A DNA stretch of 55,427 nucleotides from Butyricicoccus sp. (GTDB lineage: Bacteria; Bacillota; Clostridia; Oscillospirales; Butyricicoccaceae): the NCBI GenBank assembly GCA_017886875.1, contig JAGHIZ010000025.1:1-55427 (forward strand), in the 5' to 3' direction. The position numbers and the translations under genes were made by a program. Of the stretch, positions 33,756 through 43,297 are shown piece after piece (position 1 is the first letter of the stretch; each line of letters begins with the position of its first letter). The notes under the pieces were generated by a model. The model did not search any database. It saw nothing but the letters and a program-made list of their open reading frames with translations, and had not been told where the DNA came from.

Positions 33756-35420
33756 ATGCCTAAAAGAAGTGATAATATCACCGCAGGTGCAGAGCGTATG
33801 CCTAACCGTTCATTGCTTCGTGCTTGTGGTCTAACTGATGAAGAATTATCCCGCCCAATTATTGGTGTGGTTTCCGCATATTCTGAAATTATCCCTGGAC
33901 ATATTAATCTTGATAAAATTGCAGATGCTGCTAAAGCTGGCGTGCGTATGGCAGGTGGTACACCTGTACTTGTACCAGCTATAGGTGTTTGTGATGGTAT
34001 CGCTATGGGACATATCGGCATGAAATATTCACTGGCTTCTCGTGAGCTTATCGCAGATAGCGTAGAAACACTTGCTCAAGCTCATCAGCTTGACGGTTTA
34101 GTGCTAATTCCTAACTGTGATAAAATCGTACCAGGTATGCTTATGGCTGCTGCTCGTCTTAATATCCCATCTATCTTAATTTCTGGTGGACCTATGCTTG
34201 CAGGTCATTTTGGCGGTGAAGAAGTTTCACTTTCCAAGACATTTGAAGCTGTTGGTGCATATAAAGCTGGTATGATGGACGATAAGACTTTCTATGAGGC
34301 TGAATGTAACTCTTGCCCAGGTTGTGGTTCTTGTGCAGGTATGTACACTGCTAACTCTATGAACTGTCTATCTGAAGCTATTGGTATGGCTTTACCAGGA
34401 AATGGCACAACCCCAGCAGTATCAGCAGCTCGTATTCATCTTGCAAAACATGCAGGTATGAAGATTATGGAGCTTGTTGAAAAGGATATTAAGCCAAGAG
34501 ATATTTTAACAGAAAAGGCATTTGTCAATGCATTATGCTGTGAAATGGCTATCGGCTGTTCTACCAACTCTGTACTTCACTTATTGGCTATTGCAAATGA
34601 AGCAGAAGTACCTTTAAAACTGGAAACTCTAAATGAGATTTCTGCAAAAGTGCCTAATATCTGTCATCTTGCACCAGCAGGACCACACCATATTGAGCAG
34701 CTTTATGCAGCGGGTGGTGTGCCAGCTATTATGCATGAGCTTACAAAGCGTAATCTGCTTGACACTTCTCTTATCACTTGTACAGGTAAAACTGTTGGTG
34801 AAAACCTTGAGGGTGTTGTTAATAAAAATCCTGAAGTTGTTAGACCTATTGAAAATCCATATTCTGAAACAGGCGGAATTGCTGTGCTTTGGGGTAATAT
34901 TGCAAAAAACGGCTGTGTAGTTAAGCGTTCAGCAGTAGCGGCTGAAATGATGGTACATGAAGGTCCTGCAAGAGTATTTGACAGCGAAGAAGATGCAATC
35001 GCTGCTATTTATGGCGGTAAGATTAACAAGGGTGATGTTGTAATTATTCGCTATGAAGGTCCTAAGGGTGGCCCTGGTATGCGTGAAATGCTAAACCCAA
35101 CTTCTGCTCTGGCAGGTATGAAACTGGACAAGGACGTTGCACTGATTACAGATGGACGTTTTTCTGGTGCATCTCGTGGTGCATCTATTGGTCATGTATC
35201 TCCAGAGGCTGCCGCAGGTGGTGAAATCGGTCTTGTAGAGGAAGGAGATATTATCTCTATTGATATTCCAAACAGCAAGGTAAATGTTAAGCTATCTGAT
35301 GAAGAACTTGCAAAACGTAAAGCTGAATGGAAACAGCCAGAACCAAAGGTTAAAACTGGTTGGTTAAATCGTTATTCAAGACTTGTAACCTCAGCAGACC
35401 AAGGTGCTATTTTAAGATAA
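33756..35420 (+). CDS. ilvD: Dihydroxy-acid dehydratase
   Basis: IlvD dehydrates dihydroxy-acids to the 2-oxo acids of valine and isoleucine using an iron-sulfur cluster. The cluster cysteines are in [12 protein letters not shown] and [19 protein letters not shown]. The active-site region [20 protein letters not shown] is near the C-terminus. The 554-residue length is normal. AAGGAGGAATG precedes ATG 33756. It is the last gene of ilvBNCD; its level is probably set below ilvC by the internal terminator. Confidence 0.97.
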   Translation: MPKRSDNITAGAERMPNRSLLRACGLTDEELSRPIIGVVSAYSEIIPGHINLDKIADAAKAGVRMAGGTPVLVPAIGVCDGIAMGHIGMKYSLASRELIADSVETLAQAHQLDGLVLIPNCDKIVPGMLMAAARLNIPSILISGGPMLAGHFGGEEVSLSKTFEAVGAYKAGMMDDKTFYEAECNSCPGCGSCAGMYTANSMNCLSEAIGMALPGNGTTPAVSAARIHLAKHAGMKIMELVEKDIKPRDILTEKAFVNALCCEMAIGCSTNSVLHLLAIANEAEVPLKLETLNEISAKVPNICHLAPAGPHHIEQLYAAGGVPAIMHELTKRNLLDTSLITCTGKTVGENLEGVVNKNPEVVRPIENPYSETGGIAVLWGNIAKNGCVVKRSAVAAEMMVHEGPARVFDSEEDAIAAIYGGKINKGDVVIIRYEGPKGGPGMREMLNPTSALAGMKLDKDVALITDGRFSGASRGASIGHVSPEAAAGGEIGLVEEGDIISIDIPNSKVNVKLSDEELAKRKAEWKQPEPKVKTGWLNRYSRLVTSADQGAILR

Positions 35421-35428
35421 TAAAATCA

Positions 35429-35457
35429 AAAGCGAGCTTTGAAAGCTCGCTTTTTTT
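35429..35457. terminator. Bidirectional terminator between ilvD and the YgiQ-type gene
   Basis: AAAGCGAGC (35429-35437) pairs with GCTCGCTTT (35445-35453), extended inward by TTT/AAA, with T runs on the plus side and A runs on the other. Confidence 0.85.
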
Positions 35458-37345
35458 ACTTTTTCTTTTTAGGTTTTGCCCAACCTTTTTTACGAGGTTT
35501 AGAATTTGTGCTAGTTTTTTTATGTTTTATAACAGGTGCTTTTTCTCCTCTTGCTGGACGAATTAAGCACTCTTTGCCAAAACCGATTAAATCTTCTCGA
35601 CCAGCTTTTTTTAGTGCAGCTATTATAATAGGTCGTTTATCCGTTCTACGCCATTGAAGTAACGCTCTTTGCATTGCTTTTTCTTCTGCTGTTTTTGCTA
35701 CATATACAGGTTTCATTGTGCGTGGGTCAATTTCTGTATAATACATTGCAGTTGAAAGTGTTCCTGGGGTAGGGTAGAAGTCTTGTACTTGTTCTGGACA
35801 ATAGCCAATTTTATTTAAATATTCGGCAAGTAAAATTGCATCATCAAGTGTAGCTCCAGGGTGAGATGACATTAAATATGGCACTAAATATTGTTTTTTT
35901 CCTAGCTTTTCATTGATTTTTGTATAACGTTCTCTAAACTTTTCATATATAGAAAATGATGGTTTGCCCATATAATAAAGTGCATTATCACTCATATGTT
36001 CAGGTGCAACTTTAAGCTGTCCAGAAATATGATGTTTTACAAGTTCGGTGAAAAACTCATCATTATTATCTGCCATCATATAGTCATATCTAAGACCAGA
36101 ACGCACAAAAACCTTTTTTATACCGTCAATTTCACGGAGTTTGCGTAAAAGTGATAAATAGTCTGTATGGTCTGCTTCAAGCTGTGAACAAGCTTTAGGA
36201 AATAAACAGCGTTTATTTACACAAAGACCATGTTTTTCTTGTTTTTTACAAGATGGGAAACGGAAATTTGCAGTAGGTCCTCCAACATCATGTATATAGC
36301 CTTTAAAATCTGGGTGTTTAGCTATCTGTTTAGCTTCATTTATAACTGAGTCATGTGAACGGGCGGAAATATATCTTCCTTGATGGAAAGCAAGTGCACA
36401 AAAATTACATGCACCAAAACAACCTCTATTATGAATAATAGAAAATTGTACTTCTTTTATTGCAGGTACTCCACCAAGCTTTTCATATGATGGGTGATAA
36501 GTTCGCATATAAGGCAAAGCATAAACCTTGTCCATTTCCTCAGTGTTAAGAGGTATTGCAGGCGGATTTTGCACAAGCATACGTTTACCATGCTTTTGAA
36601 GTATTGCTTTTCCTGTTACATGGTCGGCTTGGTCATATTGCAGTTTTACAGATTTAGCATAAGCTATCTTTTCAGCTAAAACTTCTTCATAAGATGGACA
36701 TTCTACACTTTCAAATGGTATTTTTTCATTATTATGAGCAAAATAAGCAACACCTCGAATATTTCGCCAAATATCATTCCCTTTTTTGCCCGCTTTCATA
36801 TTTTTAGCGATTTCTATAATAGAGCGTTCACTCATACCAAACATAAGTGCATCAGCTCCAGAAGATGAAAGCACACTAGGCATAACTCTATCAGCCCAAT
36901 AATCATAATGAGCAAAACGACGAAGTGAAGCTTCAAGTCCACCAATAAGCACAGGAGTATCTGGGAAAGCTTTTCTTGCAAGCATAGAATAAACAGTAAC
37001 TGCTCTATCTGGACGTTTACCGCCTATACCACCAGCAGTATAGGCATCATCATGTCTACGTTTTTTTGCAGCGGTATAATGAGCAACCATTGAGTCAATA
37101 TTACCTGCATTTATTAAAACAGCATAACGAGGTTTACCCATAGCTAAAAAATCTTTTTCATTAGTAAAATTAGGCTGACTTAAAATGGCAACTTTAAAAC
37201 CTGCGTTTTCAAGAACTCTTGAAATAATAGCCGTACCAAAAGAAGGGTGGTCAATATAAGCATCACCAGTAACTAAAAGAAAATCGCAGTAATACCAACC
37301 ACGGTTTTCCATATCTTCACGGGAAATAGGTAGAAAATCAAACAT
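35456..37345 (-). CDS. YgiQ-family radical SAM protein
   Basis: A 629-residue radical SAM protein. An N-terminal domain begins FLPISREDMENRGWYYCDFLLV with ALINAGNIDSMVAHYT, typical of YgiQ. The cluster motif CFGACNFC (CxxxCxxC) is near residue 310, followed by the radical SAM core and a Lys/Arg-rich, disordered C-terminus ending KKGWAKPKKKK. The family is widespread; its reaction is not firmly known. It stands alone, converging with ilvD. Confidence 0.92.
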   Translation of the reverse strand: MFDFLPISREDMENRGWYYCDFLLVTGDAYIDHPSFGTAIISRVLENAGFKVAILSQPNFTNEKDFLAMGKPRYAVLINAGNIDSMVAHYTAAKKRRHDDAYTAGGIGGKRPDRAVTVYSMLARKAFPDTPVLIGGLEASLRRFAHYDYWADRVMPSVLSSSGADALMFGMSERSIIEIAKNMKAGKKGNDIWRNIRGVAYFAHNNEKIPFESVECPSYEEVLAEKIAYAKSVKLQYDQADHVTGKAILQKHGKRMLVQNPPAIPLNTEEMDKVYALPYMRTYHPSYEKLGGVPAIKEVQFSIIHNRGCFGACNFCALAFHQGRYISARSHDSVINEAKQIAKHPDFKGYIHDVGGPTANFRFPSCKKQEKHGLCVNKRCLFPKACSQLEADHTDYLSLLRKLREIDGIKKVFVRSGLRYDYMMADNNDEFFTELVKHHISGQLKVAPEHMSDNALYYMGKPSFSIYEKFRERYTKINEKLGKKQYLVPYLMSSHPGATLDDAILLAEYLNKIGYCPEQVQDFYPTPGTLSTAMYYTEIDPRTMKPVYVAKTAEEKAMQRALLQWRRTDKRPIIIAALKKAGREDLIGFGKECLIRPARGEKAPVIKHKKTSTNSKPRKKGWAKPKKKK

Positions 37346-37441
37346 AAATTAACCTCAAATCTAATAATCACGAAACTTATATACTTCAAAAGATTATATC
37401 ACACTGAAATACTATTTAAAATGGTTGATTTCGACAAAAAG

Positions 37442-37472
37442 AAAAACAGGAAGCTGAGAAGCTTCCTGTTTT
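37442..37472 (-). terminator. Terminator of the SLH-protein operon
   Basis: Thirteen-pair stem (37443-37455 with 37460-37472) with a GAGA/TCTC loop; on the minus strand a T-rich tract follows. Confidence 0.88.
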
Positions 37473-37491
37473 AATAATAGTGTTTAATTTT

Positions 37492-40400
37492 CTACTCATC
37501 TAATTCAGATATTAGTCCATCATATACACCACCATTTATTACTGCTTTAAATTTTTCATCTTTATCTTTTATAATTTTAATGGAAATTGCACTTCGTGCT
37601 ACACCAGTTTCAGAACAAATATATGGTTCATAATCAAGTTGGTCAGGTTCAATTCGGAAGTTTATTTCTTCTATGGAGTTTTGTATTAAAACTGTTATTG
37701 AACTTGTAGTTACTTTTGTTATTTCAGCAGTAGCACCTGGAAGTGGTGATTGATAGGTTATATCATTAGCAAATGAACTAAATGACTTATAATATTTAGT
37801 TTCTGGAGGACTTGTATTGGTTTTTCTTAGATATATTTCTGAGTTAAACTCGATGGTAACTGAGGTGTTAATAGTATCATTACCAATCTTGTATGTTGAT
37901 GTTGATATATTAGAGATTTTAGGTCCTTCATTATCATGTTTGCTGATACCTTCAACCATTGCGAATACAGGCTCACCGCCTAGTTCGTTTTTAGCAGCAA
38001 CAAACATAATATAATTAGTGTTTATAATAAGTTCATCTGGATTTACTACATTGTTTGTTGCAGGTTCTGTTGAAGTTGCGGACATTGGTTTAACGCCAGA
38101 TTGTGAAGGTGCTGGATTGCCGCTTTGTGGAGCAGATAGTAAATCCCATAATCTTTGTTTATCTGAAGGTGAAGCATTATGTATAGTACCATCTCTAATT
38201 GCCTCTATATAGGTCTTTTTTTCTGAACCGATAGTAATTTGTGTATCAAAAAGTTCAGGATAACTATATTTATTGTAAGGATAAAGCTTCCAGTAAGTGT
38301 TAGCAGAAATAGCAGGTTGACCTTTTTCAGGTTCAATACTATATGTTGCACTTGAGCCATTTGCATAGGCTTTAAGTACAGGGGAATATACATCGCCAGT
38401 TTCAAATGTATAAACCATTACGCTAGATGGGTCTTTGTAAGAACCCTTTAAAACAAAGTAAATATAATATTTGCTATTTGGTTCAAGGTCTTCTACGGTA
38501 AAACTAGCAAGACCAGTGCCACTATATTCAATCTTATCAGAACGATATCCATCAGCGGTTGAGTAACTTGATGGGTTCATAATATTTTGTGTTGAAGGAG
38601 TTACAATATGGTGATTACGTTCTTTACCAAGCAATTTTTTTTCAAGTATGCTTGCATCTGTTGTACCAATATCAAATTCCGCTGAATCGTTTTTATTACC
38701 ATAATCACTAGGGTCAGCATCTGAACCATATCCATCTTCATAAGTTGGCTTTAAGCGGTTTTCAGGTGCAACAACATAATAAAGCTCACCTTCACGGTCT
38801 AGCATAAAGTTTATTTTTGTTATAGAGTCACCCGCTTGAGCTTGTGGATATTGTTGTTTAAATTGAGGTGCAGACTGATTTACACGAACTATTTTCAAAT
38901 TAAAGTCAGTAGGATTACCAATAGATGACACTTCCTGTAAACTTATTGCATTGTTTAAATCAGTAGTACTTATAGAACCACCTTGTGATAAGTTATTTAG
39001 TGCAAGAGGAGAACCAGAAATACAGAAAATTTTAAGATTAACAGTAGCATTCCATTTATCAGAATCTGGAATTAGATTTATAGATTTAAGTTTTATTGCA
39101 TACTCAAATCCTTCTTCTGGAAAATCTACTACATGTTTGTATGTATCTGATGTTAAACCTTCGGCATAGTTAAGGCTTAGAGCAGTCCAATCACCAGAAG
39201 TATGAGTTATACTAAATGTTGTATTATTATCTTTAGAATTTTTGACTACTTCCCATGTTGAACCACTTTTTCTTTCTCTACGATATACTTCAAAAGAGAT
39301 TGTAGTATCAGAAGCTATAAGAACATCATAACGAGCTTCTTTAGAAGCATTCTGTGTACTATTAGCATAAGGAATCATTGAGAAAGATGTATCAACAGAT
39401 ACGTCTTGGCTAGTGCCGACATCAGCAGATGGAATTGATATTGTTGTAGTTTCGTTTAAGTCAATCTGTGCATCAAGCGTTCTAAACTCATCAGCTAGAG
39501 TATTTGCAGGCATAAGATTATTAGATGAGTCTTTAATTTGGTTTAAAGTAAATTGATAAGTCGTACCACTCAATAGATTTAATGCTTTTGATTTAAATGT
39601 TACTTCTGTGTATCCATCTTCTGTTAAATGTACATTTATATAGTCTTTGAAGTCAGTAGTGCCAAGCTCAATTGGAACCACTTGTTGAGTAGAATCTGGA
39701 ATATCAAGATTTCTTAGTACAAACATTTCTTTGATTAAATCAGCAAGAGAAAAGTTCTTTTTATCAGATGTAGTAAGAATGGTAGTCGTGATATTATCAG
39801 TTTCATTAAACATCTCATAGAGAGATTTACTATTTCTTTGGTTGTAGATATCTTCATCAAAAACTAATGTTACATCAGTATCTGCAAGAGGTATACCTTT
39901 ATCATTTGCAAGTGAGAATTTTTGCTCAATAAGTTTAGGTGCAGAGCTGTCAAGAGTTTTTGCATTAGTTATAATTTTGATTTCTGATAGATTGCCATGC
40001 TCATCTTCTGCTACAAAATAGATATCATAAGCAGTTTCGGCTTCAAGACCAGAGAAACTAATGCTTTTAATTGCATCTTCATTTGTAGAAACAGAGCCAC
40101 TCTTTAAGGCATACATACCACCTTTAATTTGATTTTTATAGTATAGCTCTAATTTTTCAGCATCATTTGGGTTATTAGGGTCAAGAGCTGGGTCAGGTAC
40201 AGGGTAGTCAGTACCACGTTTTACTAGAGCCCAATATACTTTACCATCTTCATTTATAGCAGCTTCACCAGTAAGTTTTTTAGCTTCAATTTTTGAAATT
40301 CTAGGATAATTAGTTAAAAATTCTGGAGGAGTGCGGTCAGCTGTTGTGACAGTAACTTTTTTAATTGTAGAATCATTAATGCCATCAGATAAGAAGAAAT

Positions 40401-42363
40401 AAACATCATAATCGGTATATTCTTTTAGTGCATTTGATGCATTTTCAAGAATATTACCCATAGTTATACTTTCTTCTTCGCTCTTTGTCATTTTAACTGT
40501 ACCAGAATCAATAGAACCAGTTAAAACATTATCCTTAAAATCATTTGCTATAGGTGCGGTCATACCCTTTTTATAGATAGCCCAATAAAGAGTACAGTTT
40601 TTGCTTGCTGCAACATCAAATACTACATAAGTATCTTCAATTAGGCTTGTTTTAGGGTATCCACTTGCAAAGTTAGGTTTAGAGTTATCTGGAGTTGTAA
40701 AATACAGTGTTTTAACTAGGCTGTTTGTTCCACGCTCATCTACTAAAACAGCAGAAAGCACATAAGAAGTATCAAGTTTTAAACCAGAAATTTTAGCTTG
40801 TATAACAGTGTTAGCCTCTTTAGCGGAAACTTTGCCGCTTTTAACGATTTTGGCACCATAGGAAGGAGGAGTTATTATATCTTCAGCGACCATGGCACCA
40901 TCGCCACTAAGTCTTACAGCCCAATAAACAGTGCCTTCCTTATTTGTTTCAAATTTAGCGGTCATTTGTGTTGGAGCTATATCATCAGAACGAGGATAGC
41001 CTGTTAAAATACGAGGCATATCAGACATCTGTTGAGCTAAAGTGCTATCCATTTCTGTACCATTTATGTTGGCTGTTATACCTGGTCTAATGTAGATATA
41101 ATCAGGTAGCATTTCAACTTTACAGCCAGGAGCGTTTACATAAAGAGAGCTAATATCACCCTTACCAGTTACAGTGGTAGCAACATCAAGGTTTAAAGTT
41201 TCAACAATCGCACCTTGGTCAATTTTTACAGTAGAATTTGTAGCATTTTCATCTATTGTAAGGGTTTTTACAATACCAGAGCCAACATTTATTGCACTTT
41301 CTGGGGTAACGCTTACTACTTCATTTATATTACCTGAAAGGTCAAGTTTTGTTTCTGCTTCACCATCAATTTCTATATATGTCATACCATAACCTTCATT
41401 AGATTTATCCTCTAAGTAAGTGTCTGTACGTACATATGTTTTGTCAATGACTGTGGTACCAGTGGTGCGGACAGTTACATATTGATTAGATGGACTGTCA
41501 ACTATCATTTCAGGTGCAGAGCTATTTTTTATTATAATACTACAATCGCCCTTATTACTTTCGCCTGCACCACTTGCAATAATTTGACCATATACATGAA
41601 CGTTGTTAAGAGTAACATAACCAAGTCCAACGCCGCCAGTTATATATAAATCACCTGTAACGGTCATATTATCAAGTGTAACACCTGATTTATTTATCAT
41701 AAGGTTACCACTTACATTATTTGAATATGTGCCAGTATCAAGCACAGGAGTGCCTATAATTCTAGCAAGTAAGATAGCAACTTCACCACGTGTAATATTA
41801 GCAAGTGGACGGAATGTACCAGAAGTATCACCTGCTACAATGCCTTTTTCAGCAGCAGATTTTATATAACCTCTACTCCAATCGCTTGCAAGTCTGCTAT
41901 CAGTAAAAGATAAATCTTCACCTGATTGTTCTTTAAGCATAATATTTCTGCAAAGCATAACAACAGCAGCTTCACGAGTTAAATTTGAGTAAGGTGACGC
42001 AGTGTTTTTGCTTGTGCCTGAGAAATATCCAGCATTATAAGCAATTCTTATATCATCATAGAACCAATCACTGCTTTTAACATCTTTAAATGGCTGAGAA
42101 GCTGTTTTTGTGTAACCAAAAGTACGGTTAAGCATTGTTACAAACTCAGCACGAGTTATGGCTCTTTCAGGTGATAAATTACCTGCTTGGTCACCACGCA
42201 TTATGCCCCATTCTACAAGTTTGTTAAGTGCTTCAGCTTGTGTAGTATTAGCAGCTTCAGCCTTATCAAAAGATATTTGAGGCATAATACCGATAAGTAT
42301 AGCGGTACATAAAACTAATGCACATATACGTTTTAAAACTCCTATGTGAAATTTAGTTTTCAT
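37492..42363 (-). CDS. Giant SLH-domain surface protein with tandem extracellular repeats
   Basis: A 1,623-residue exported protein starting at the ATG of 42363, nine bases after GGAG (a TTG one codon earlier is possible). The signal peptide ends about AEA-37. Three SLH domains follow at about 41-85, 92-140 and 151-205, each with an ITRAEF/LTREAAV/ITRGEVA core that binds pyruvylated wall polymer. A beta-rich stretch at about 215-440 resembles a beta-helix. Then at least three Ig/fibronectin-like repeats share a YWA-x-K-G core, a Tyr-x-Tyr/Val-Phe strand and a 'D..PP.F...YP' linker (about 455-800). Further repeat-like modules continue to the end. It is the last gene of the FliK-like/FlhB-like/PilZ run. 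Function unknown: adhesin or S-layer component. Confidence 0.88.
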   Translation of the reverse strand: MKTKFHIGVLKRICALVLCTAILIGIMPQISFDKAEAANTTQAEALNKLVEWGIMRGDQAGNLSPERAITRAEFVTMLNRTFGYTKTASQPFKDVKSSDWFYDDIRIAYNAGYFSGTSKNTASPYSNLTREAAVVMLCRNIMLKEQSGEDLSFTDSRLASDWSRGYIKSAAEKGIVAGDTSGTFRPLANITRGEVAILLARIIGTPVLDTGTYSNNVSGNLMINKSGVTLDNMTVTGDLYITGGVGLGYVTLNNVHVYGQIIASGAGESNKGDCSIIIKNSSAPEMIVDSPSNQYVTVRTTGTTVIDKTYVRTDTYLEDKSNEGYGMTYIEIDGEAETKLDLSGNINEVVSVTPESAINVGSGIVKTLTIDENATNSTVKIDQGAIVETLNLDVATTVTGKGDISSLYVNAPGCKVEMLPDYIYIRPGITANINGTEMDSTLAQQMSDMPRILTGYPRSDDIAPTQMTAKFETNKEGTVYWAVRLSGDGAMVAEDIITPPSYGAKIVKSGKVSAKEANTVIQAKISGLKLDTSYVLSAVLVDERGTNSLVKTLYFTTPDNSKPNFASGYPKTSLIEDTYVVFDVAASKNCTLYWAIYKKGMTAPIANDFKDNVLTGSIDSGTVKMTKSEEESITMGNILENASNALKEYTDYDVYFFLSDGINDSTIKKVTVTTADRTPPEFLTNYPRISKIEAKKLTGEAAINEDGKVYWALVKRGTDYPVPDPALDPNNPNDAEKLELYYKNQIKGGMYALKSGSVSTNEDAIKSISFSGLEAETAYDIYFVAEDEHGNLSEIKIITNAKTLDSSAPKLIEQKFSLANDKGIPLADTDVTLVFDEDIYNQRNSKSLYEMFNETDNITTTILTTSDKKNFSLADLIKEMFVLRNLDIPDSTQQVVPIELGTTDFKDYINVHLTEDGYTEVTFKSKALNLLSGTTYQFTLNQIKDSSNNLMPANTLADEFRTLDAQIDLNETTTISIPSADVGTSQDVSVDTSFSMIPYANSTQNASKEARYDVLIASDTTISFEVYRRERKSGSTWEVVKNSKDNNTTFSITHTSGDWTALSLNYAEGLTSDTYKHVVDFPEEGFEYAIKLKSINLIPDSDKWNATVNLKIFCISGSPLALNNLSQGGSISTTDLNNAISLQEVSSIGNPTDFNLKIVRVNQSAPQFKQQYPQAQAGDSITKINFMLDREGELYYVVAPENRLKPTYEDGYGSDADPSDYGNKNDSAEFDIGTTDASILEKKLLGKERNHHIVTPSTQNIMNPSSYSTADGYRSDKIEYSGTGLASFTVEDLEPNSKYYIYFVLKGSYKDPSSVMVYTFETGDVYSPVLKAYANGSSATYSIEPEKGQPAISANTYWKLYPYNKYSYPELFDTQITIGSEKKTYIEAIRDGTIHNASPSDKQRLWDLLSAPQSGNPAPSQSGVKPMSATSTEPATNNVVNPDELIINTNYIMFVAAKNELGGEPVFAMVEGISKHDNEGPKISNISTSTYKIGNDTINTSVTIEFNSEIYLRKTNTSPPETKYYKSFSSFANDITYQSPLPGATAEITKVTTSSITVLIQNSIEEINFRIEPDQLDYEPYICSETGVARSAISIKIIKDKDEKFKAVINGGVYDGLISELDE

Positions 42364-42388
42364 CAAAAATTCTCCTTTTTAAAATGTG

Positions 42389-42979
42389 TCAACGTTTGCC
42401 ATTGGTTCTAAGGTCATATTCAAAGATGCTTTCTTGAATAAGGGCTTCTTCTTGTAAAAGCAAATCTATAAATTGACATGCATACAGATTTTGACTATCT
42501 GATAGCACTCTTAGAACTTCTATTGGTACAATAATAGGGGGTTCAGTAGATGGTATTACAATTTCAAAGCGTTCACCTAAATGTAATTTAGTGCTTGAGA
42601 AAATACTAACACCACCACAGCTTATATCATTAGATTTTACTTTGTATCTAATTTTAGGGTTTTTTAAAGAATAAATATATGTATCAAAACTCATATCCAT
42701 TCTAAGATGTCTGCGGAAATTTTCACCGATTTGTTCCTCAGCAAAAAATATAACCTGTTCATCACGTTGTCTTGTAATTTTTCCACGCCAAGCCATAAAT
42801 TGTGTAGAATTAAGGCTAAAAAGATTTATATGTTCAAATGCTGTAAGGTCAGTATTAGGATAAGTGAGCAGTTTAAGCTGCTTATTTTGTCCTTGCTGAC
42901 TTAGCATAACACAAGTAGCAATAGTATGGCGTTCATCATTGACTATTGCAAATCTAACCTTTTGTAGTGTATTAGGCAT
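42389..42979 (-). CDS. PilZ-domain c-di-GMP-binding protein (YcgR-like)
   Basis: A 196-residue protein. An N-terminal YcgR-N-like beta domain covers about 1-85, then a PilZ domain with the c-di-GMP motifs RRHLR at 89-93 (RxxxR) and NDISCGG at 117-123 ([D/N]xSxxGG). Both binding motifs look intact. YcgR-type proteins slow flagellar motors when c-di-GMP rises. It lies between the FlhB-like and SLH genes with gaps of 15 and 25 bases, so c-di-GMP may link motility and surface attachment here. Confidence 0.88.
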   Translation of the reverse strand: MPNTLQKVRFAIVNDERHTIATCVMLSQQGQNKQLKLLTYPNTDLTAFEHINLFSLNSTQFMAWRGKITRQRDEQVIFFAEEQIGENFRRHLRMDMSFDTYIYSLKNPKIRYKVKSNDISCGGVSIFSSTKLHLGERFEIVIPSTEPPIIVPIEVLRVLSDSQNLYACQFIDLLLQEEALIQESIFEYDLRTNGKR

Positions 42980-42994
42980 TTAAATTTCTCCTTT

Positions 42995-43297
42995 TCAATC
43001 AGAAGTTGGTGGTGAAGCTGTTTTTTTAGGATTTTCTGGGTCAAATTTCAGAAAATAAACATAAATATCAACAATAAACTGATAAAGGGTTTCTGGTATA
43101 GGTTGACCAAGCTTGAGCTGGGAAAGCATTGTAGCAAGTGAAGTATCCTCATAAACGGGAACACCGTTTTCTGCTGCAACTTCTACTATCTTTTCAGCCA
43201 TATATCCCATACCTGATGCAACAACAACAGGTGCAGGATTGCCTTTATCGTATTGAAGTGCTATTGCTTTGCGGCTAGGATTATTAGATTGAGACAT
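42995..43297 (-). CDS. FlhB C-terminal-domain-like protein (FlhX type)
   Basis: A 100-residue soluble protein matching only the cytoplasmic domain of FlhB/YscU export-switch proteins: KAIALQYDKGNPAPVVVASGMGYMAEKIVEVAAENGVPVYED. It has no membrane domain. The self-cleaving NPTH site of FlhB appears as NPSR here, so the histidine is replaced. Family knowledge: FlhX can partly substitute for the FlhB C-terminal domain in export switching. Its ATG overlaps the upstream FliK-like gene by 14 bases, so the two are coupled. Confidence 0.85.
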   Translation of the reverse strand: MSQSNNPSRKAIALQYDKGNPAPVVVASGMGYMAEKIVEVAAENGVPVYEDTSLATMLSQLKLGQPIPETLYQFIVDIYVYFLKFDPENPKKTASPPTSD

